This document shows positions 54,955 through 64,000 of a DNA stretch of 64,000 nucleotides, one piece after another. The DNA comes from Pseudoalteromonas piscicida. GTDB taxonomy: Bacteria > Pseudomonadota > Gammaproteobacteria > Enterobacterales > Alteromonadaceae. The notes beneath the pieces are model-generated. The model did not search any database. It was not told the DNA's origin and worked only from the letters and a program-made list of their open reading frames with translations. Position numbers and translations under genes: made by a program. How positions within the stretch are numbered: position 1 is the first letter of the stretch; the number at the start of each line of letters is the position of its first letter. The stretch spans positions 375,501-439,500 of the forward strand of contig NZ_CP021647.1 in assembly GCF_002208135.1 (NCBI RefSeq), read 5' to 3'.

Positions 54955-55251
54955 TTACGCGTAAACAGAAACGCCAATTAAATTTTTGATTTCATCTCGT
55001 CTTGCTTCTGTCGCAATTGCTTTGTATTCATTAATTGCTTGTCCTGTGCGAAAGTTAGGACGGTCATATATCGTAGAGCGCTGCTGCGATTGGAACTGCT
55101 CCACCAACGCAATGCCCTTTTCACTAGTTTTAATCTGAGCGGTATTGAGCTTGGCCGTATTTCCTTCTTCAATAGCAGAACTCACCGCCTTTCTAGGCTG
55201 TGGTTTTACTTGGTAAGTGCCTGCTTGTTGAATGACTGAATTTAGTTTCAC
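54955..55251 (-). CDS. Conserved-looking hypothetical protein (98 aa)
   Basis: Not recognised. Soluble, basic, no signal peptide or membrane helix, with a helical C-terminal half (QAINEYKAIATEARRDEIKNLIG) preceded by an RSTIYDRPNFRTG motif. The start is GTG at 55251. It lies between tsaB and the phoA terminator on the tsaB strand, but 44 bases before it in transcription order come after tsaB, so it could be the last gene of the yoaA-tsaB transcript. Coding quality is good; function unknown. Confidence 0.6.
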   Translation of the reverse strand: MKLNSVIQQAGTYQVKPQPRKAVSSAIEEGNTAKLNTAQIKTSEKGIALVEQFQSQQRSTIYDRPNFRTGQAINEYKAIATEARRDEIKNLIGVSVYA

Positions 55252-55295
55252 GGTTTAGCTCAATAAATACGATGTGCTTGTATAAAAATACGCCT

Positions 55296-55982
55296 TTATT
55301 CGCGACCTGGCAACTTTTTCCACGTCACAGTATCTCTCACATATTGTGGCTGGGCGTCAGCTGCATCGACAGATAAGCCTTGTGTGAAAGTATCATCGGC
55401 TATAAACAGCATGTAATAAGCATCAGGTAGCGCGATACTGTCAATGACTTCGCAGTCAAGCTGGGTGGCAAGCGTTGAAAATGCTTGCCACCCTGTACCA
55501 ACACCGGCCGCACCACTTGACGTAAAGTCGATATTTTCAGGTTTTATAACCGTTTCTTCGGTACTTGGTTGAATCACACCACTACTTTCGCCTTTGTATT
55601 GGCATAAGTAGATTTCACCCATGCGTGCGTCAATTGCCGACACTACGTTGGTCTTGCCTGCTTCCATGTATGCCTGTTGCGCCATTGCCTGTAGGGTTGA
55701 AACACCAACCAACTTCAGACCTGATGAATACGCTAAGCCTTGCGCAACCGCTGTACTTATTCTCACCCCAGTAAAGCTGCCTGGCCCTCGGCCAAATACA
55801 ATGCCGTCAAGTTCACTAAGCGTGATATCGGCCTCGCGCAAAATACGCTCAACTAATGGTAATATCTTCTGGCTATGTTGTTGTGGGCAAACCTCAAAGT
55901 GGCGAATAAACTTGCCTTCATAATGCAATGCAATGCTGAGTGCTTCGGTAGAGGCGTCTATGGCCAACAGGTTATTTTTCAT
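55296..55982 (-). CDS. tsaB: tRNA threonylcarbamoyladenosine biosynthesis protein TsaB
   Basis: A 228-aa ASKHA-fold protein. With TsaD and TsaE it transfers threonylcarbamoyl to A37 of ANN-decoding tRNAs. LAIDASTEALSIAL, GRGPGSFTGVRISTAVAQGLAY and VSAIDARMGEIYL are the family motifs. The ATG at 55982 is preferred over an in-frame TTG nine bases upstream. Its start overlaps the yoaA end by 11 bases, so the two are co-translated. This pairing is common in gammaproteobacteria. Confidence 0.93.
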   Translation of the reverse strand: MKNNLLAIDASTEALSIALHYEGKFIRHFEVCPQQHSQKILPLVERILREADITLSELDGIVFGRGPGSFTGVRISTAVAQGLAYSSGLKLVGVSTLQAMAQQAYMEAGKTNVVSAIDARMGEIYLCQYKGESSGVIQPSTEETVIKPENIDFTSSGAAGVGTGWQAFSTLATQLDCEVIDSIALPDAYYMLFIADDTFTQGLSVDAADAQPQYVRDTVTWKKLPGRE

Positions 55983-57894
55983 TTTTATCAATATTCTCTA
56001 AAAATCGGATTGCCTTGTTTAGGTCTCTAGTGCGAGACATATCGGGCAAACTACTTAAAAACGTCTGGCCGTATTTTCTCGTAACTAAGCGATTATCGCA
56101 AATAATCAGCACACCTTTATCGTTAGCATCACGAATTAACCGCCCAACTCCCTGTTTCAAAGCGATAACTGCTTGGGGGAGTTGTATTGCATCAAATGGT
56201 TCTAGTCCACGCATTTCAGCGTCTCGCATACGCGCTTGCAACAACGGATCATCTGGTGAAGCAAATGGCAGCTTATCAATGACAACACAGCTTAAGGTGT
56301 CACCTCTCACATCCACGCCCTCCCAAAAGGAAGCAGTACCAAGTAATACGGCGTTACCGTGACGAACAAATTGCTCTAAGATAATACGTTTCGATGCCTG
56401 CCCCTGCATAAAAATGGGATATTGCATTGCAGTGTTCAGCCCTTCGTATACCAAGTGCATAGCGCGGTAGCTTGTAAAAAGTAAGAATGTACGTCCTTTT
56501 GCGGCTTCAATCACTTGTTTGGCAAGCTTTACCAGTGCATGTGGCATCAAATCATCACGGGTTTCTGGCAGATAGCGTGGCAGGCATAGCAGGGCTTGTT
56601 GTCTATAGTCAAATGGGCTCTCAACAATAAATTGTGAAGTCGGTTTTAGCCCTAGGCTACGACCAAAGTGCTCAAGGGAGTTATCAACGGACAAAGTGGC
56701 TGAGGTAAACACAAAGCTTGCCTCTGTGGTCTTGATGATTTGTGCAAACTTACTTGAAACATCAAGCGGTGTGATATGAATAGATAAAAAACGCCTTGTG
56801 GTTTCAAACCAATAACTAAACCCGGTTTGACTGGTGTCAAAGGCGCGCTCAAACTGGGTTTTAAAGGTCATGACCTTTTCAAATGGGTGTTCTATTTTTT
56901 CGCTTCTATCCAGACAAAGTTTGAGCACTTTATAGAGAAAATCTAAGTTAGCTATCACTCGATGCATGGCATCGCAAATCGGTTTATTCGCCAGCGCCTC
57001 ACGCCAATCACCACGAGCACCATCGCCACCAAATACCAAACGCAAATCGGCGACACTGGTTTCCAATTTATTGAGTGTTTTGCCAAGTTGCAACATATCT
57101 GGAATATCTGCGCGGTAGATCACCCTTAAATCGTTAATTAGTGCTTGCAATGCCTTAGAGCTGATAGTCTCACCAAAATAGTCACTGGCTATTTCAGGTA
57201 ATTGATGTGCTTCATCGAAGATATAACTATCTGCGGTTGGCATTAACTCCGCAAAACCTAAATCTTTTACGGCCATATCGGCAAAAAATAGGTGATGGTT
57301 AATCACTACAACATCAGCATCGACCGCCTTTAATCTAGCCCTTCGGATATAACAGTCTTCGTAGTCAGGGCACTCTTTTCCCAAACAATTATCTGCGGTT
57401 GATGTTACGTAGGGTAATACCTTTGCGTCTTCTTCGATTCCGACACAGTCGGCTAGGTCTCCGCTCTGTGTTTCAGATGCAAACTTTGCAACCATGGCAA
57501 GTTGGTGCATGACATCTGGATCGTCAGTTGGTACATGGCTTAAATGCTGCGACAAGCGATAAGGGCAAAGGTAATTTGCCCTACCCTTTAGCAAAGTCAC
57601 TTTTTTACCGCTGGTAAGCACCTTTTTTAGGGTTGGCACGTCACGATGGAATAATTGCTCTTGCAAGGCCTTAGAGCCGGTTGAGACGATGACTTTACCT
57701 TTAGACTGAAAGGCAGGGATGAGATAGGCAAACGTTTTCCCCGTCCCTGTTCCCGCTTCAGCGATGCATTGTCCACCATTTTGTATGGTTTCCTCTACCG
57801 CAGTAGCCATATCGATTTGGGGCTGCCTTGGTTGATAGCCCGGAAAATGCTGGGCTAAAGGCCCCGTAGAAGAGAAAATCGTAGATACAGCCAA
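55972..57894 (-). CDS. yoaA: DinG/XPD-family ATP-dependent DNA helicase YoaA
   Basis: A 640-aa superfamily 2 helicase. Walker A AGTGTGKTFAYLIPA, the Fe-S cysteine region (CPYRLSQ and CLGKECPDYEDC), DEAHQLPEIA (Walker B), and late motifs TSATLSVD and QGVGRLIRD are present. YoaA is the XPD-like helicase that works with HolC on damaged forks. The gene starts with an open region upstream (a repeat lies between it and the next gene) and is coupled to tsaB. Confidence 0.92.
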   Translation of the reverse strand: MAVSTIFSSTGPLAQHFPGYQPRQPQIDMATAVEETIQNGGQCIAEAGTGTGKTFAYLIPAFQSKGKVIVSTGSKALQEQLFHRDVPTLKKVLTSGKKVTLLKGRANYLCPYRLSQHLSHVPTDDPDVMHQLAMVAKFASETQSGDLADCVGIEEDAKVLPYVTSTADNCLGKECPDYEDCYIRRARLKAVDADVVVINHHLFFADMAVKDLGFAELMPTADSYIFDEAHQLPEIASDYFGETISSKALQALINDLRVIYRADIPDMLQLGKTLNKLETSVADLRLVFGGDGARGDWREALANKPICDAMHRVIANLDFLYKVLKLCLDRSEKIEHPFEKVMTFKTQFERAFDTSQTGFSYWFETTRRFLSIHITPLDVSSKFAQIIKTTEASFVFTSATLSVDNSLEHFGRSLGLKPTSQFIVESPFDYRQQALLCLPRYLPETRDDLMPHALVKLAKQVIEAAKGRTFLLFTSYRAMHLVYEGLNTAMQYPIFMQGQASKRIILEQFVRHGNAVLLGTASFWEGVDVRGDTLSCVVIDKLPFASPDDPLLQARMRDAEMRGLEPFDAIQLPQAVIALKQGVGRLIRDANDKGVLIICDNRLVTRKYGQTFLSSLPDMSRTRDLNKAIRFLENIDKNEK

Positions 57895-57984
57895 GGTAAT
57901 GTAAATTTACAAACAGACAGGTCGCGAAATTGTATGTGGCTGAGCACCAAATCGCAACCGCTGTTTGGCAATAACTGAGTGTTG

Positions 57985-58145
57985 ATACCAATTGAATTAA
58001 TTCTCTAATCAATTTGAAGGGTGAAATAGCATATTAGCTTCGTTAAAAACTTCTCATTTAGAACCCTAAATAGCAAAGTTTTTGCCTAGCTACTAAAGCT
58101 ATTTCCCCGCTTCAAAATAGATCATTTACTTAATACAACTGGTAT
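57985..58145. repeat. MITE-like palindromic element (161 bp)
   Basis: The ends ATACCAATTGAATTAA and TTAATACAACTGGTAT are inverted repeats with 14 of 16 matches. The interior has further dyads, such as GAAATAGC against GCTATTTC. There is no coding content. This ATACCAATTG-type terminus resembles short palindromic repeats common in Pseudoalteromonas genomes (recalled, not searched). The right end reaches the stop codon of the next gene. Confidence 0.6.
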
Positions 58146-58489
58146 TACCTATTAAGTTGTCGTTTAATCTTAATCATACCTATCCCACAAATAGTGAGAT
58201 ACAAGAGATACAAAGCGATGCGGTTAGGCCAAGTAGGCTCTGGCGAAGGCATGACAACACGCAAGTAATCGTTCAAAACCAACATGCCGACACCGACAAT
58301 GATTGCTGTCAATTGAAAGTGGCGGTGATTGGTTGAAGAAATGGTAAACAAGGAAATTAGGAGGAGCGCAAGGCTTAAATAAAATGCCAAAACAGACATA
58401 CTACCAGGCACAACACCGGGGGCTAACGCTAGCGCAGACAGACCTACAACGAACCAACCTACGAGATTTTTTACTGATTTATACGACAT
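58145..58489 (-). CDS. Small membrane protein, hypothetical (114 aa)
   Basis: An integral membrane protein with three to four helices (about 12-28, 33-52, 58-72, 90-106) and a basic tail (IKRQLNR). It is not recognised. The ATG at 58489 has GGAGAAAT nine bases upstream; the open frame reaches back to 58552 but without a ribosome site. Its stop codon touches the end of the MITE-like element, so the original C-terminus may have been altered by insertion. Confidence 0.6.
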   Translation of the reverse strand: MSYKSVKNLVGWFVVGLSALALAPGVVPGSMSVLAFYLSLALLLISLFTISSTNHRHFQLTAIIVGVGMLVLNDYLRVVMPSPEPTWPNRIALYLLYLTICGIGMIKIKRQLNR

Positions 58490-58767
58490 GTTATTTCTCC
58501 TTAAATAAATGGTCGTTAATTTATGCAACTTTGTTTGATTTATTGAATACAAATAGAACTATCAAATGTATCGGTATCGAAACAGAACAGGGCGAGTGTA
58601 TCGATAATGGCACGTAAAATACAGTAAGAGTAAAGCGATAATAGCCTACACCTAATTGATTGTATGAATAAAAATATAAAAAGTAAAAGCTGGTATCAAA
58701 ACTGCAGATTAAGCTTACATTAGAAAACACACAATAATGATAATGGACACACTAAAAAGGACACAAC

Positions 58768-59772
58768 ATGTTTATTAAGTCGCTTATGCACGCCTCTTGC
58801 TTGGCTATCATTTCGTATAGTGCTTTAATACAGGCACAGCAACACAGTTCGCCAATCGCAGTGCTTGAGTCTGCTTTTTATAATCGTCAGTATCAGCAAG
58901 TCACTAAAATCCTTAACACGCTAAAAGATAAAGAACTTGATGCTGAAATAATGGCCGTGTCAGTTGCGGTCGCGCAAAATGATGTTGATAAAGAAACACT
59001 GTTAAACACCTTAATTAAGCGTCATATAGACAACGCAAAGGTGCATTTTACTGCTGGTAATTTATGGTATCAAATCAAACAGCAGTCCAGTCTTTTTAAT
59101 AAACTTAGCTTAGTCGAAAAGTCTAATAAGCACTTTATAAGAGCTGCAGAATTGGCGCCAAACAATCCTGAGTATTTGGTATCTGCAGCGAAGGCATTAG
59201 CCATAGAAAGTGGCTTTTGGGATTCTGAAAAAAAAGCATCAAAAGCGATAGTTGATAGACTAAAAGCAATAGATGACCGTTACTATAACTTGGCTTTTAT
59301 GGACTACTTACAAAACACACAAAATGAAGAGTTAGCCCTAAAAACGATAGCTTATGTGCGTCAACGCTACGCGCAAGATATCGTTTTGATCCATCGGGCT
59401 GCTAACTTATTGTGGACTTTTTCAGCGAAAGACGCAGCGCAGCGTTTATTCACTAACGGGTGCCTGATTGAGCATATTGCATTAAGCCAACTACCAACAT
59501 GGAGAGATGCTTGTGTTTCATCTGCTTATTTAGCGCTTCAGCAACATGGTGATAAGCAACTTGCTGTTGATGCTATGGAGCGTTTGTTAAAAAAAGAGCG
59601 AGTAAAGGATGAGCAACATATAGAATATTTAATGCTTCAAGCTGAGCTATACCGTGAACTGAAACAAAACGAAAAGGCTAGAAGTACCTACCTTCAGGCA
59701 TTGAATCTCACCAAAGTACGCTCAATAAAGCGAGATATTAGGCAAGCTTTAGCTGTATTAAACGATCAATAA
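58768..59772 (+). CDS. Secreted TPR-type protein
   Basis: A 334-aa protein with signal peptide (about 1-23, ALIQAQ) and helical repeats of TPR type throughout (HFIRAAELAPNNPEYLVSAA; AELYRELKQNEKARSTYLQAL). No enzymatic motif is seen. Such proteins usually act as periplasmic scaffolds. It stands alone, with AAAGGA before the ATG. Confidence 0.7.
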   Translation: MFIKSLMHASCLAIISYSALIQAQQHSSPIAVLESAFYNRQYQQVTKILNTLKDKELDAEIMAVSVAVAQNDVDKETLLNTLIKRHIDNAKVHFTAGNLWYQIKQQSSLFNKLSLVEKSNKHFIRAAELAPNNPEYLVSAAKALAIESGFWDSEKKASKAIVDRLKAIDDRYYNLAFMDYLQNTQNEELALKTIAYVRQRYAQDIVLIHRAANLLWTFSAKDAAQRLFTNGCLIEHIALSQLPTWRDACVSSAYLALQQHGDKQLAVDAMERLLKKERVKDEQHIEYLMLQAELYRELKQNEKARSTYLQALNLTKVRSIKRDIRQALAVLNDQ

Positions 59773-59865
59773 ACTGCGTTTGAAACAGCGAATGCAGTTC
59801 ATATTGAATATTAGATAAGCATTGGTATTGAAAAGTACTCAAATGACCAAAACTAGGAATTATAT

Positions 59866-60111
59866 TTACGCCCACGTATCTAGGTTTTCACCCTTATGCT
59901 CTTCGTGAGATTTTTCCTCTTCGTCATCCTCGTCTTCACTTTCTTTAATTTTTTCATGTTTAGCTGCTTGGCGTTTAAGTTCTACATCGGTTTTTAGATC
60001 TTTTTTAACTTTTTCAATCTTATAGTGCTGCACACCAGCCACATGAAATGCAGACTTATGGGTTACATCTAGTCGTACGATTGGACCTAAAAAAGGTTTA
60101 AATGCGTCCAT
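59866..60111 (-). CDS. Small acidic-tailed hypothetical protein (81 aa)
   Basis: Not recognised. The first 35 residues look folded (FLGPIVRLDVTHKSAFHVAG), followed by a highly charged helix (KKDLKTDVELKRQAAKHEKIK) and a strongly acidic stretch (ESEDEDDEEEKSHEEHK). GGAGGAGC lies nine bases before the ATG, which supports translation. It is convergent with the TPR gene and divergent from the his operon. Confidence 0.6.
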   Translation of the reverse strand: MDAFKPFLGPIVRLDVTHKSAFHVAGVQHYKIEKVKKDLKTDVELKRQAAKHEKIKESEDEDDEEEKSHEEHKGENLDTWA

Positions 60112-60133
60112 ACGCTCCTCCGCTAACCTATTG

Positions 60134-60163
60134 TTGATATTGCTTATTATCGACTGTTATAAG
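60134..60163 (+). promoter_or_regulatory. Candidate his operon promoter
   Basis: TTGATA (60134-60139) and TATAAG (60158-60163) are separated by 18 bases. It lies about 100 bases before the leader-peptide start, a normal distance. Confidence 0.35.
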
Positions 60164-60266
60164 CTATTCTTTAATTTGCGTTAAAAAATCATTGCCAAAT
60201 AGAACAATATTATGTTTATCTATAAATGAAATTTTTAAACAGCAGATATATTACAAAGGTAACATC

Positions 60267-60317
60267 ATGCTAATGACACTGACAGCAATTCATCATCACC
60301 ATCATCATACGGGATAA
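60267..60317 (+). CDS. hisL: his operon leader peptide
   Basis: A 16-aa frame reading MLMTLTAIHHHHHHTG, with six consecutive His codons. AAAGGT lies before the ATG. Ribosome stalling at the His codons during histidine shortage controls the attenuator immediately downstream. Confidence 0.95.
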   Translation: MLMTLTAIHHHHHHTG

Positions 60318-60421
60318 CCTGTCAGGTATTTCGCTGGTGGGTTATTCCTGAAAGGAACCTCCGGCGAAGCAAAAAGATAGTCAAAGTTTATTTCGCCCCG
60401 AGGTTCCGCCTCGGGGTTTTT
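60312..60421 (+). promoter_or_regulatory. his transcription attenuator
   Basis: Three alternative pairings are visible. A pause hairpin pairs GGATAACC (60312-60319) with GGTTATTCC (60339-60347). An antiterminator pairs GGAACCTC (60354-60361) with GAGGTTCC (60400-60407). The terminator is CCCCGAGG (60396-60403) with CCTCGGGG (60409-60416) followed by five Ts. The antiterminator uses the left arm and loop of the terminator, so they exclude each other. Confidence 0.9.
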
Positions 60422-60446
60422 CGTTTAAAGAATTAGGAAATAAATA

Positions 60447-61346
60447 ATGAGCAACAGCAACCGTTTAAGAATCGCAATCCAAAAATCAGGCCGTCTTTCA
60501 AAGGATTGCCAAGCCCTACTAAAACAACTTGGTGTAAAACTAAACCTACGTGAACAGCGTTTAATCGCTCACTCTACTAACATGCCTATTGATGTACTTA
60601 GAGTGCGTGATGACGATATTCCGGGCCTTGTAATGGACGGCGTTTGTGATTTAGGCATTGTCGGCGAAAACGTTTTAGAAGAAGCGCAAGCTGAGCGTGT
60701 TCGCAACGAGCAGTTTGCTGAAGTCACCAAGCTTTCAAAACTGGACTTTGGCTTTTGCCGCTTAGCGCTGGCGTGGCCACAAGAGCTAGGTCAACAGGAA
60801 AAAGCATGGTTTAACGGCAAACGCATTGCAACCACCTACCCTGAGATTTTAAAGCAATATTTAAAACGTGAGAACATCGACGCCAGCGTGGTCATGTTGA
60901 CAGGCTCGGTAGAAGTTGCACCTCGAGCAGGGCTTGCTGACGCCATTTGTGACTTAGTATCAACGGGTGCAACGCTCGAAGCTAATGGTCTTATGCAAGG
61001 TGATACCATCTTAGAATCTAATGCTTGCCTCATTCAAAATGCAGCATTGACTGACCAAAGTAAGCTTGCGCTAATCGATAAGCTAATGCCACGCCTTAAA
61101 GGGGTGAAACAGGCAAAAGAGAGCAAGTACATCATGATGCATGCACCAAAGAGCAAGTTAGATGAAGTATGTGCTTTACTTCCAGGCACAGGCCAACCAA
61201 CTTTGCTTGCACTTGCTGGCAGCGATGAATATGTAGCACTTCACATGGTTAGCTCTGAGACCCTATTCTGGGAGACAATGGAAGAGCTAAAAGCGCTTGG
61301 TGCTAACTCGATTCTCGTCATGCCAATTGAAAAGATGATGGAGTAA
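60447..61346 (+). CDS. hisG: ATP phosphoribosyltransferase
   Basis: A 299-aa long-form HisG, the first step of histidine synthesis (ATP plus PRPP). [30 protein letters not shown], the PRPP-binding [18 protein letters not shown] and the C-terminal regulatory domain (about 225-299) are present. The regulatory domain gives feedback inhibition by histidine. It is the first enzyme gene after the attenuator. Confidence 0.97.
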   Translation: MSNSNRLRIAIQKSGRLSKDCQALLKQLGVKLNLREQRLIAHSTNMPIDVLRVRDDDIPGLVMDGVCDLGIVGENVLEEAQAERVRNEQFAEVTKLSKLDFGFCRLALAWPQELGQQEKAWFNGKRIATTYPEILKQYLKRENIDASVVMLTGSVEVAPRAGLADAICDLVSTGATLEANGLMQGDTILESNACLIQNAALTDQSKLALIDKLMPRLKGVKQAKESKYIMMHAPKSKLDEVCALLPGTGQPTLLALAGSDEYVALHMVSSETLFWETMEELKALGANSILVMPIEKMME

Positions 61347-61350
61347 TATC

Positions 61351-62646
61351 ATGTTTGATTGGCAGTTAGCCACCAGCGAGCAACGCATCGAATGCTTAAG
61401 CCGCCCTGCGGTAAAAGTCGGTGACAAGGTAAAAGCGGCGGTTGAAACAATCATCGATAACGTCGCTCTCAATGGTGACAAAGCATTACTTGGATACGCC
61501 GAGCAGTTCGATGCACGTGTTAGCCCAAGAATACGGGTGACAGAAACTGAGCTTATTGAAAGCGAATTTGCGTTAACACCTGAGCTGAAAAATGCTATTG
61601 ACCAAGCATATAGCAATATTAAAAAGTTTCATCAGTTGCAGTTACCGCAAAGCAAACAAATCGAGACTCAGCCAGGTGTGACCTGCGAGCTACGATATCA
61701 AGCAATAGAAGCGCTGGGTTTGTATGTACCCGGTGGCAGTGCACCACTGCCTTCTTCTGTATTGATGCAAGGCGTATGTGCGCAGTTAAGCGGTGCAAAA
61801 ACAATCGTGTTGGCCACGCCAGTAAAAGGCGATAGCCAGATACATCCTGCGATTTTGTATGCGGCTAAGCTGTGTGGCGTCACGGATGTGATTGAATGTG
61901 GTGGTGCAGGTGCAATCGCTGCCATGGCGCTAGGAACTAGCAGCGTACCAAAAGTAAGCAAGATTTTTGGCCCAGGTAATAGCTTTGTCACGATGGCTAA
62001 ACAGCTACTTTCTCAGTCCGTGCCGGGACTTGCGATTGATATGCCTGCAGGTCCTTCTGAGGTGTTAGTGATTGCAGATAAAGGCGCTAATCCTGAATTT
62101 ATCGCCGCGGATCTACTTTCTCAAGCGGAGCACGGTGAAGATTCTCAAGTAATATTGTTAGCGTCCGACAGTAAACTTATCGAAGAAACAGAAGCTGCAA
62201 TTGAGCGTCAACTAAGCGTGCTTAGTCGTGCAGATATTGCCAGAGCCGCGCTTAAAAACAGCACGCTGATTTTAGTCCAGAGCATAGAACAAGCATTTGA
62301 GATCTCAGCAGAGTATGGGCCTGAGCACCTTATCCTACAGATAAGAGATGCAAAGCGTTTCCTGCCGCTAGTCAAAAATGCAGGCTCTGTGTTTGTTGGT
62401 GACTATACACCAGAGTCAGCAGGTGACTATGCGTCTGGCACCAACCATGTATTGCCAACCTATGGTTATTCTAAAACCTACTCAAGTTTAAACCTGATGG
62501 ATTTTTATAAGGCCTACACCGTGCAAACCATCACCAAAGAGGGGCTGCGAGGATTAAGTGCTGCAATTTTACCTTTGGCGCTAGCTGAGGGTTTAGATGC
62601 ACACGCGAATGCTGTTAAAGTGAGGCTGGAGAATAATAATGACTAA
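61351..62646 (+). CDS. hisD: Histidinol dehydrogenase
   Basis: A 431-aa zinc enzyme for the last two oxidation steps to histidine. LGLYVPGGSAPLPSSVLM, KIFGPGNSFV, DMPAGPSEVLVIAD, QAEHGEDSQ (Zn ligands) and SGTNHVLPT are all conserved. It starts four bases after hisG and overlaps the hisC start by eight. Confidence 0.97.
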   Translation: MFDWQLATSEQRIECLSRPAVKVGDKVKAAVETIIDNVALNGDKALLGYAEQFDARVSPRIRVTETELIESEFALTPELKNAIDQAYSNIKKFHQLQLPQSKQIETQPGVTCELRYQAIEALGLYVPGGSAPLPSSVLMQGVCAQLSGAKTIVLATPVKGDSQIHPAILYAAKLCGVTDVIECGGAGAIAAMALGTSSVPKVSKIFGPGNSFVTMAKQLLSQSVPGLAIDMPAGPSEVLVIADKGANPEFIAADLLSQAEHGEDSQVILLASDSKLIEETEAAIERQLSVLSRADIARAALKNSTLILVQSIEQAFEISAEYGPEHLILQIRDAKRFLPLVKNAGSVFVGDYTPESAGDYASGTNHVLPTYGYSKTYSSLNLMDFYKAYTVQTITKEGLRGLSAAILPLALAEGLDAHANAVKVRLENNND

Positions 62647-63706
62647 TGTTGCGCTACCAAATAATATCGAAAAACTTAAGGCCTACAGCTCTGCAAAAAG
62701 TGAAAAGCTGACTGGCACCACATGGCTCAACGCCAATGAAAGCCCCTACGCTCGTGTGCTTGAAATGCGTTTTGATAATTTAAACCGTTACCCCGATCCG
62801 CAGCCACAGGTGGTAATAAATGCCTACGCAAGCTACGCAAAGGTCGAGCAAACAAATGTACTGATGACTCGTGGTGCTGATGAAGGCATTGAGTTATTAG
62901 TACGCACCTATTGTGAACCAGCCAAAGATAGCATTGCAATCTTTACCCCTACCTATGGTATGTACAAAGTAACGGCTGACACCCACAACGTCGCCATTAA
63001 TGAGTTAAGCCAAGATCAGCTTGCCGACGAAGATATGGATTCACTCATCAGTGCAATTGGCGACGCTAAATTGGTATTTGTGTGCAATCCAAATAACCCA
63101 ACCGGCGCAATTCAACCTGCGAGCAAAGTCGCTGCACTTGCAGATAAGCTTAAAGGCCGTGCAATCGTGGTCGTTGATGAAGCGTATATTGAGTTCTGTG
63201 AAGAAAAAACCTGCGCCGGGCTTATCAAAGAGTTCTCGAATGTTGTTGTGCTACGCACGCTATCTAAAGCGTTTGCACTGGCAGGACTTCGCGTTGGCTT
63301 TATGTTAGCGAGTGAAGCACTATTGGCTCCTGTAAGAAAAGTGATTGCGCCCTACCCTGTTTCAACGGTTGTGGCACAAATGGCAGCAACTGCGTTAACG
63401 TCAGATGCGATAACGCAGATGCGTCGGCAAGTCTCTATTTTGAACCTAGCAAAAAAGAAGCTTATACAATGGCTACAAGACAGCGAGTTCGTAAGCGCAA
63501 TATTATGCGGCGAAGGCAACTTTGTTACTTTACAGCTAACCGACAAACAGTTTGTACAGCAAGCGATGCGTCAAGGGTTAATTATGCGGCCATTTGTGCT
63601 GTTTCGTGAGGATAACTGGTTGCGCATCTCCATTGGCAACGAACAAGAATTAAAACAAGTAGAAAACTGGCTCAAACAATGCCAAATCACTGAGGAAGTA
63701 TCATGA
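62639..63706 (+). CDS. hisC: Histidinol-phosphate aminotransferase
   Basis: A 355-aa PLP aminotransferase. [45 protein letters not shown] and the PLP-Lys motif [14 protein letters not shown] are intact. Translationally coupled by overlap to both neighbours. Confidence 0.96.
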   Translation: MTNVALPNNIEKLKAYSSAKSEKLTGTTWLNANESPYARVLEMRFDNLNRYPDPQPQVVINAYASYAKVEQTNVLMTRGADEGIELLVRTYCEPAKDSIAIFTPTYGMYKVTADTHNVAINELSQDQLADEDMDSLISAIGDAKLVFVCNPNNPTGAIQPASKVAALADKLKGRAIVVVDEAYIEFCEEKTCAGLIKEFSNVVVLRTLSKAFALAGLRVGFMLASEALLAPVRKVIAPYPVSTVVAQMAATALTSDAITQMRRQVSILNLAKKKLIQWLQDSEFVSAILCGEGNFVTLQLTDKQFVQQAMRQGLIMRPFVLFREDNWLRISIGNEQELKQVENWLKQCQITEEVS

Positions 63707-64000
63707 GCGCCCCTTATTTATTCATCGACCGCGATGGCACAATCATCGAAGAGCCAATAACCGATAAACAAGTAGATAGCCTTGATAAGCTGGCACTATT
63801 ACCCAATGTCATCCCAGCATTATTACAACTGCAGTCATTTGGTTATAAATTAGTGATGGTATCTAACCAAGACGGCCTCGGTACAGATAGCTTTCCTAAA
63901 GCTGATTTCGACGTGCCCCAAGACAAGATGATGCAAATTTTAACAAGCCAAGGGGTCCGTTTTGAAGAAGTGCTGATCTGCCCTCATTTTGATGAAGACA
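63703..64000 (+). CDS. hisB: Bifunctional imidazoleglycerol-phosphate dehydratase/histidinol-phosphatase, 5' part
   Basis: The start of the bifunctional HisB: the N-terminal HAD phosphatase domain with [14 protein letters not shown] (nucleophile D in DRDGT) and VSNQDGLGT. It overlaps the hisC stop by ATGA. The right window edge cuts it after about 99 codons. Confidence 0.95.
   Translation, partial: MSAPYLFIDRDGTIIEEPITDKQVDSLDKLALLPNVIPALLQLQSFGYKLVMVSNQDGLGTDSFPKADFDVPQDKMMQILTSQGVRFEEVLICPHFDED

Noticed and set aside
60291..60308. Hexahistidine run as a cloning tag or vector sequence
   Set aside because: It is the his leader peptide, confirmed by the attenuator hairpins and the hisGDCB order that follows.

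Overview
The window reads as ordinary chromosome of a marine gammaproteobacterium of the Pseudoalteromonas/Alteromonadales type. The support is the moderate-to-low G+C, the many c-di-GMP proteins, the RND pumps, the classic his operon with a histidine-rich leader, and the gammaproteobacterial protein set (FadD, RNase D, TsaB, YoaA, HU, HemH). No rRNA, tRNA, CRISPR array or complete prophage was found. The genus is inferred from protein style, not from a marker gene.

Layout. 1-1773: CioA-type cytochrome bd subunit I (cut by the window edge) behind a GbsR/MarR regulator, with an FNR-like box and a near-perfect palindrome upstream. 1962-12391: a secreted phosphodiesterase, a hidden 59-aa membrane protein, a Cache-GGDEF cyclase, a YfcC-type transporter, a GAF-PAS-GGDEF-EAL protein, ferrochelatase and an Aer-like chemoreceptor. 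12399-15033: a decayed two-component locus (response regulator with an in-frame stop, kinase reduced to its N-terminus and joined to the tail of an S41 peptidase) beside a lone tyrosine recombinase. 15552-21294: a secreted protein of unknown function, a propeller sensor with a histidine-kinase-type ATPase, a DUF642-like secreted protein and a broken S9 peptidase. 21360-25132: a secreted metallophosphoesterase, PhoD and a PAS-GGDEF cyclase. 25336-29694: a MexEF-like RND pump with a frameshift in each gene. 29830-34568: an MliC-like lipoprotein, a SecD/SecF pair outside the usual yajC locus, and HU.

34723-43919 is the most coherent block: an ECF sigma factor and ChrR anti-sigma factor head a tightly packed ten-gene run (DUF523-DUF1722 protein, DNA photolyase, NTF2-like, SDR, FAD oxidoreductase, DUF1365, cyclopropane-fatty-acid-synthase-like methyltransferase, DUF2878). 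This is the layout of a singlet-oxygen/light-stress regulon combining DNA repair and lipid modification. TGATCC-N18-TA promoters of the ECF11 type precede both the sigma gene and the neighbouring LON-domain gene, so the LON-domain protein probably belongs to the same regulon.

43939-49423: an alkyltransferase-like protein, then a LysR regulator divergent from a second RND pump whose permease also carries a G-run frameshift. 49471-60111: RNase D, FadD, an alpha/beta hydrolase, alkaline phosphatase, TsaB, YoaA, a MITE-like repeat and small hypothetical proteins. 60134-64000: his promoter candidate, leader peptide, attenuator, hisG, hisD, hisC and the start of hisB.

No clearly new defence or mobile system is visible. 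The observations most worth following are the sigma-E/ChrR promoter pair, the cyd promoter architecture, the propeller sensor without a recognisable phospho-acceptor, the decayed regulator locus, and three one-base G-run frameshifts that all fall in RND pump genes.
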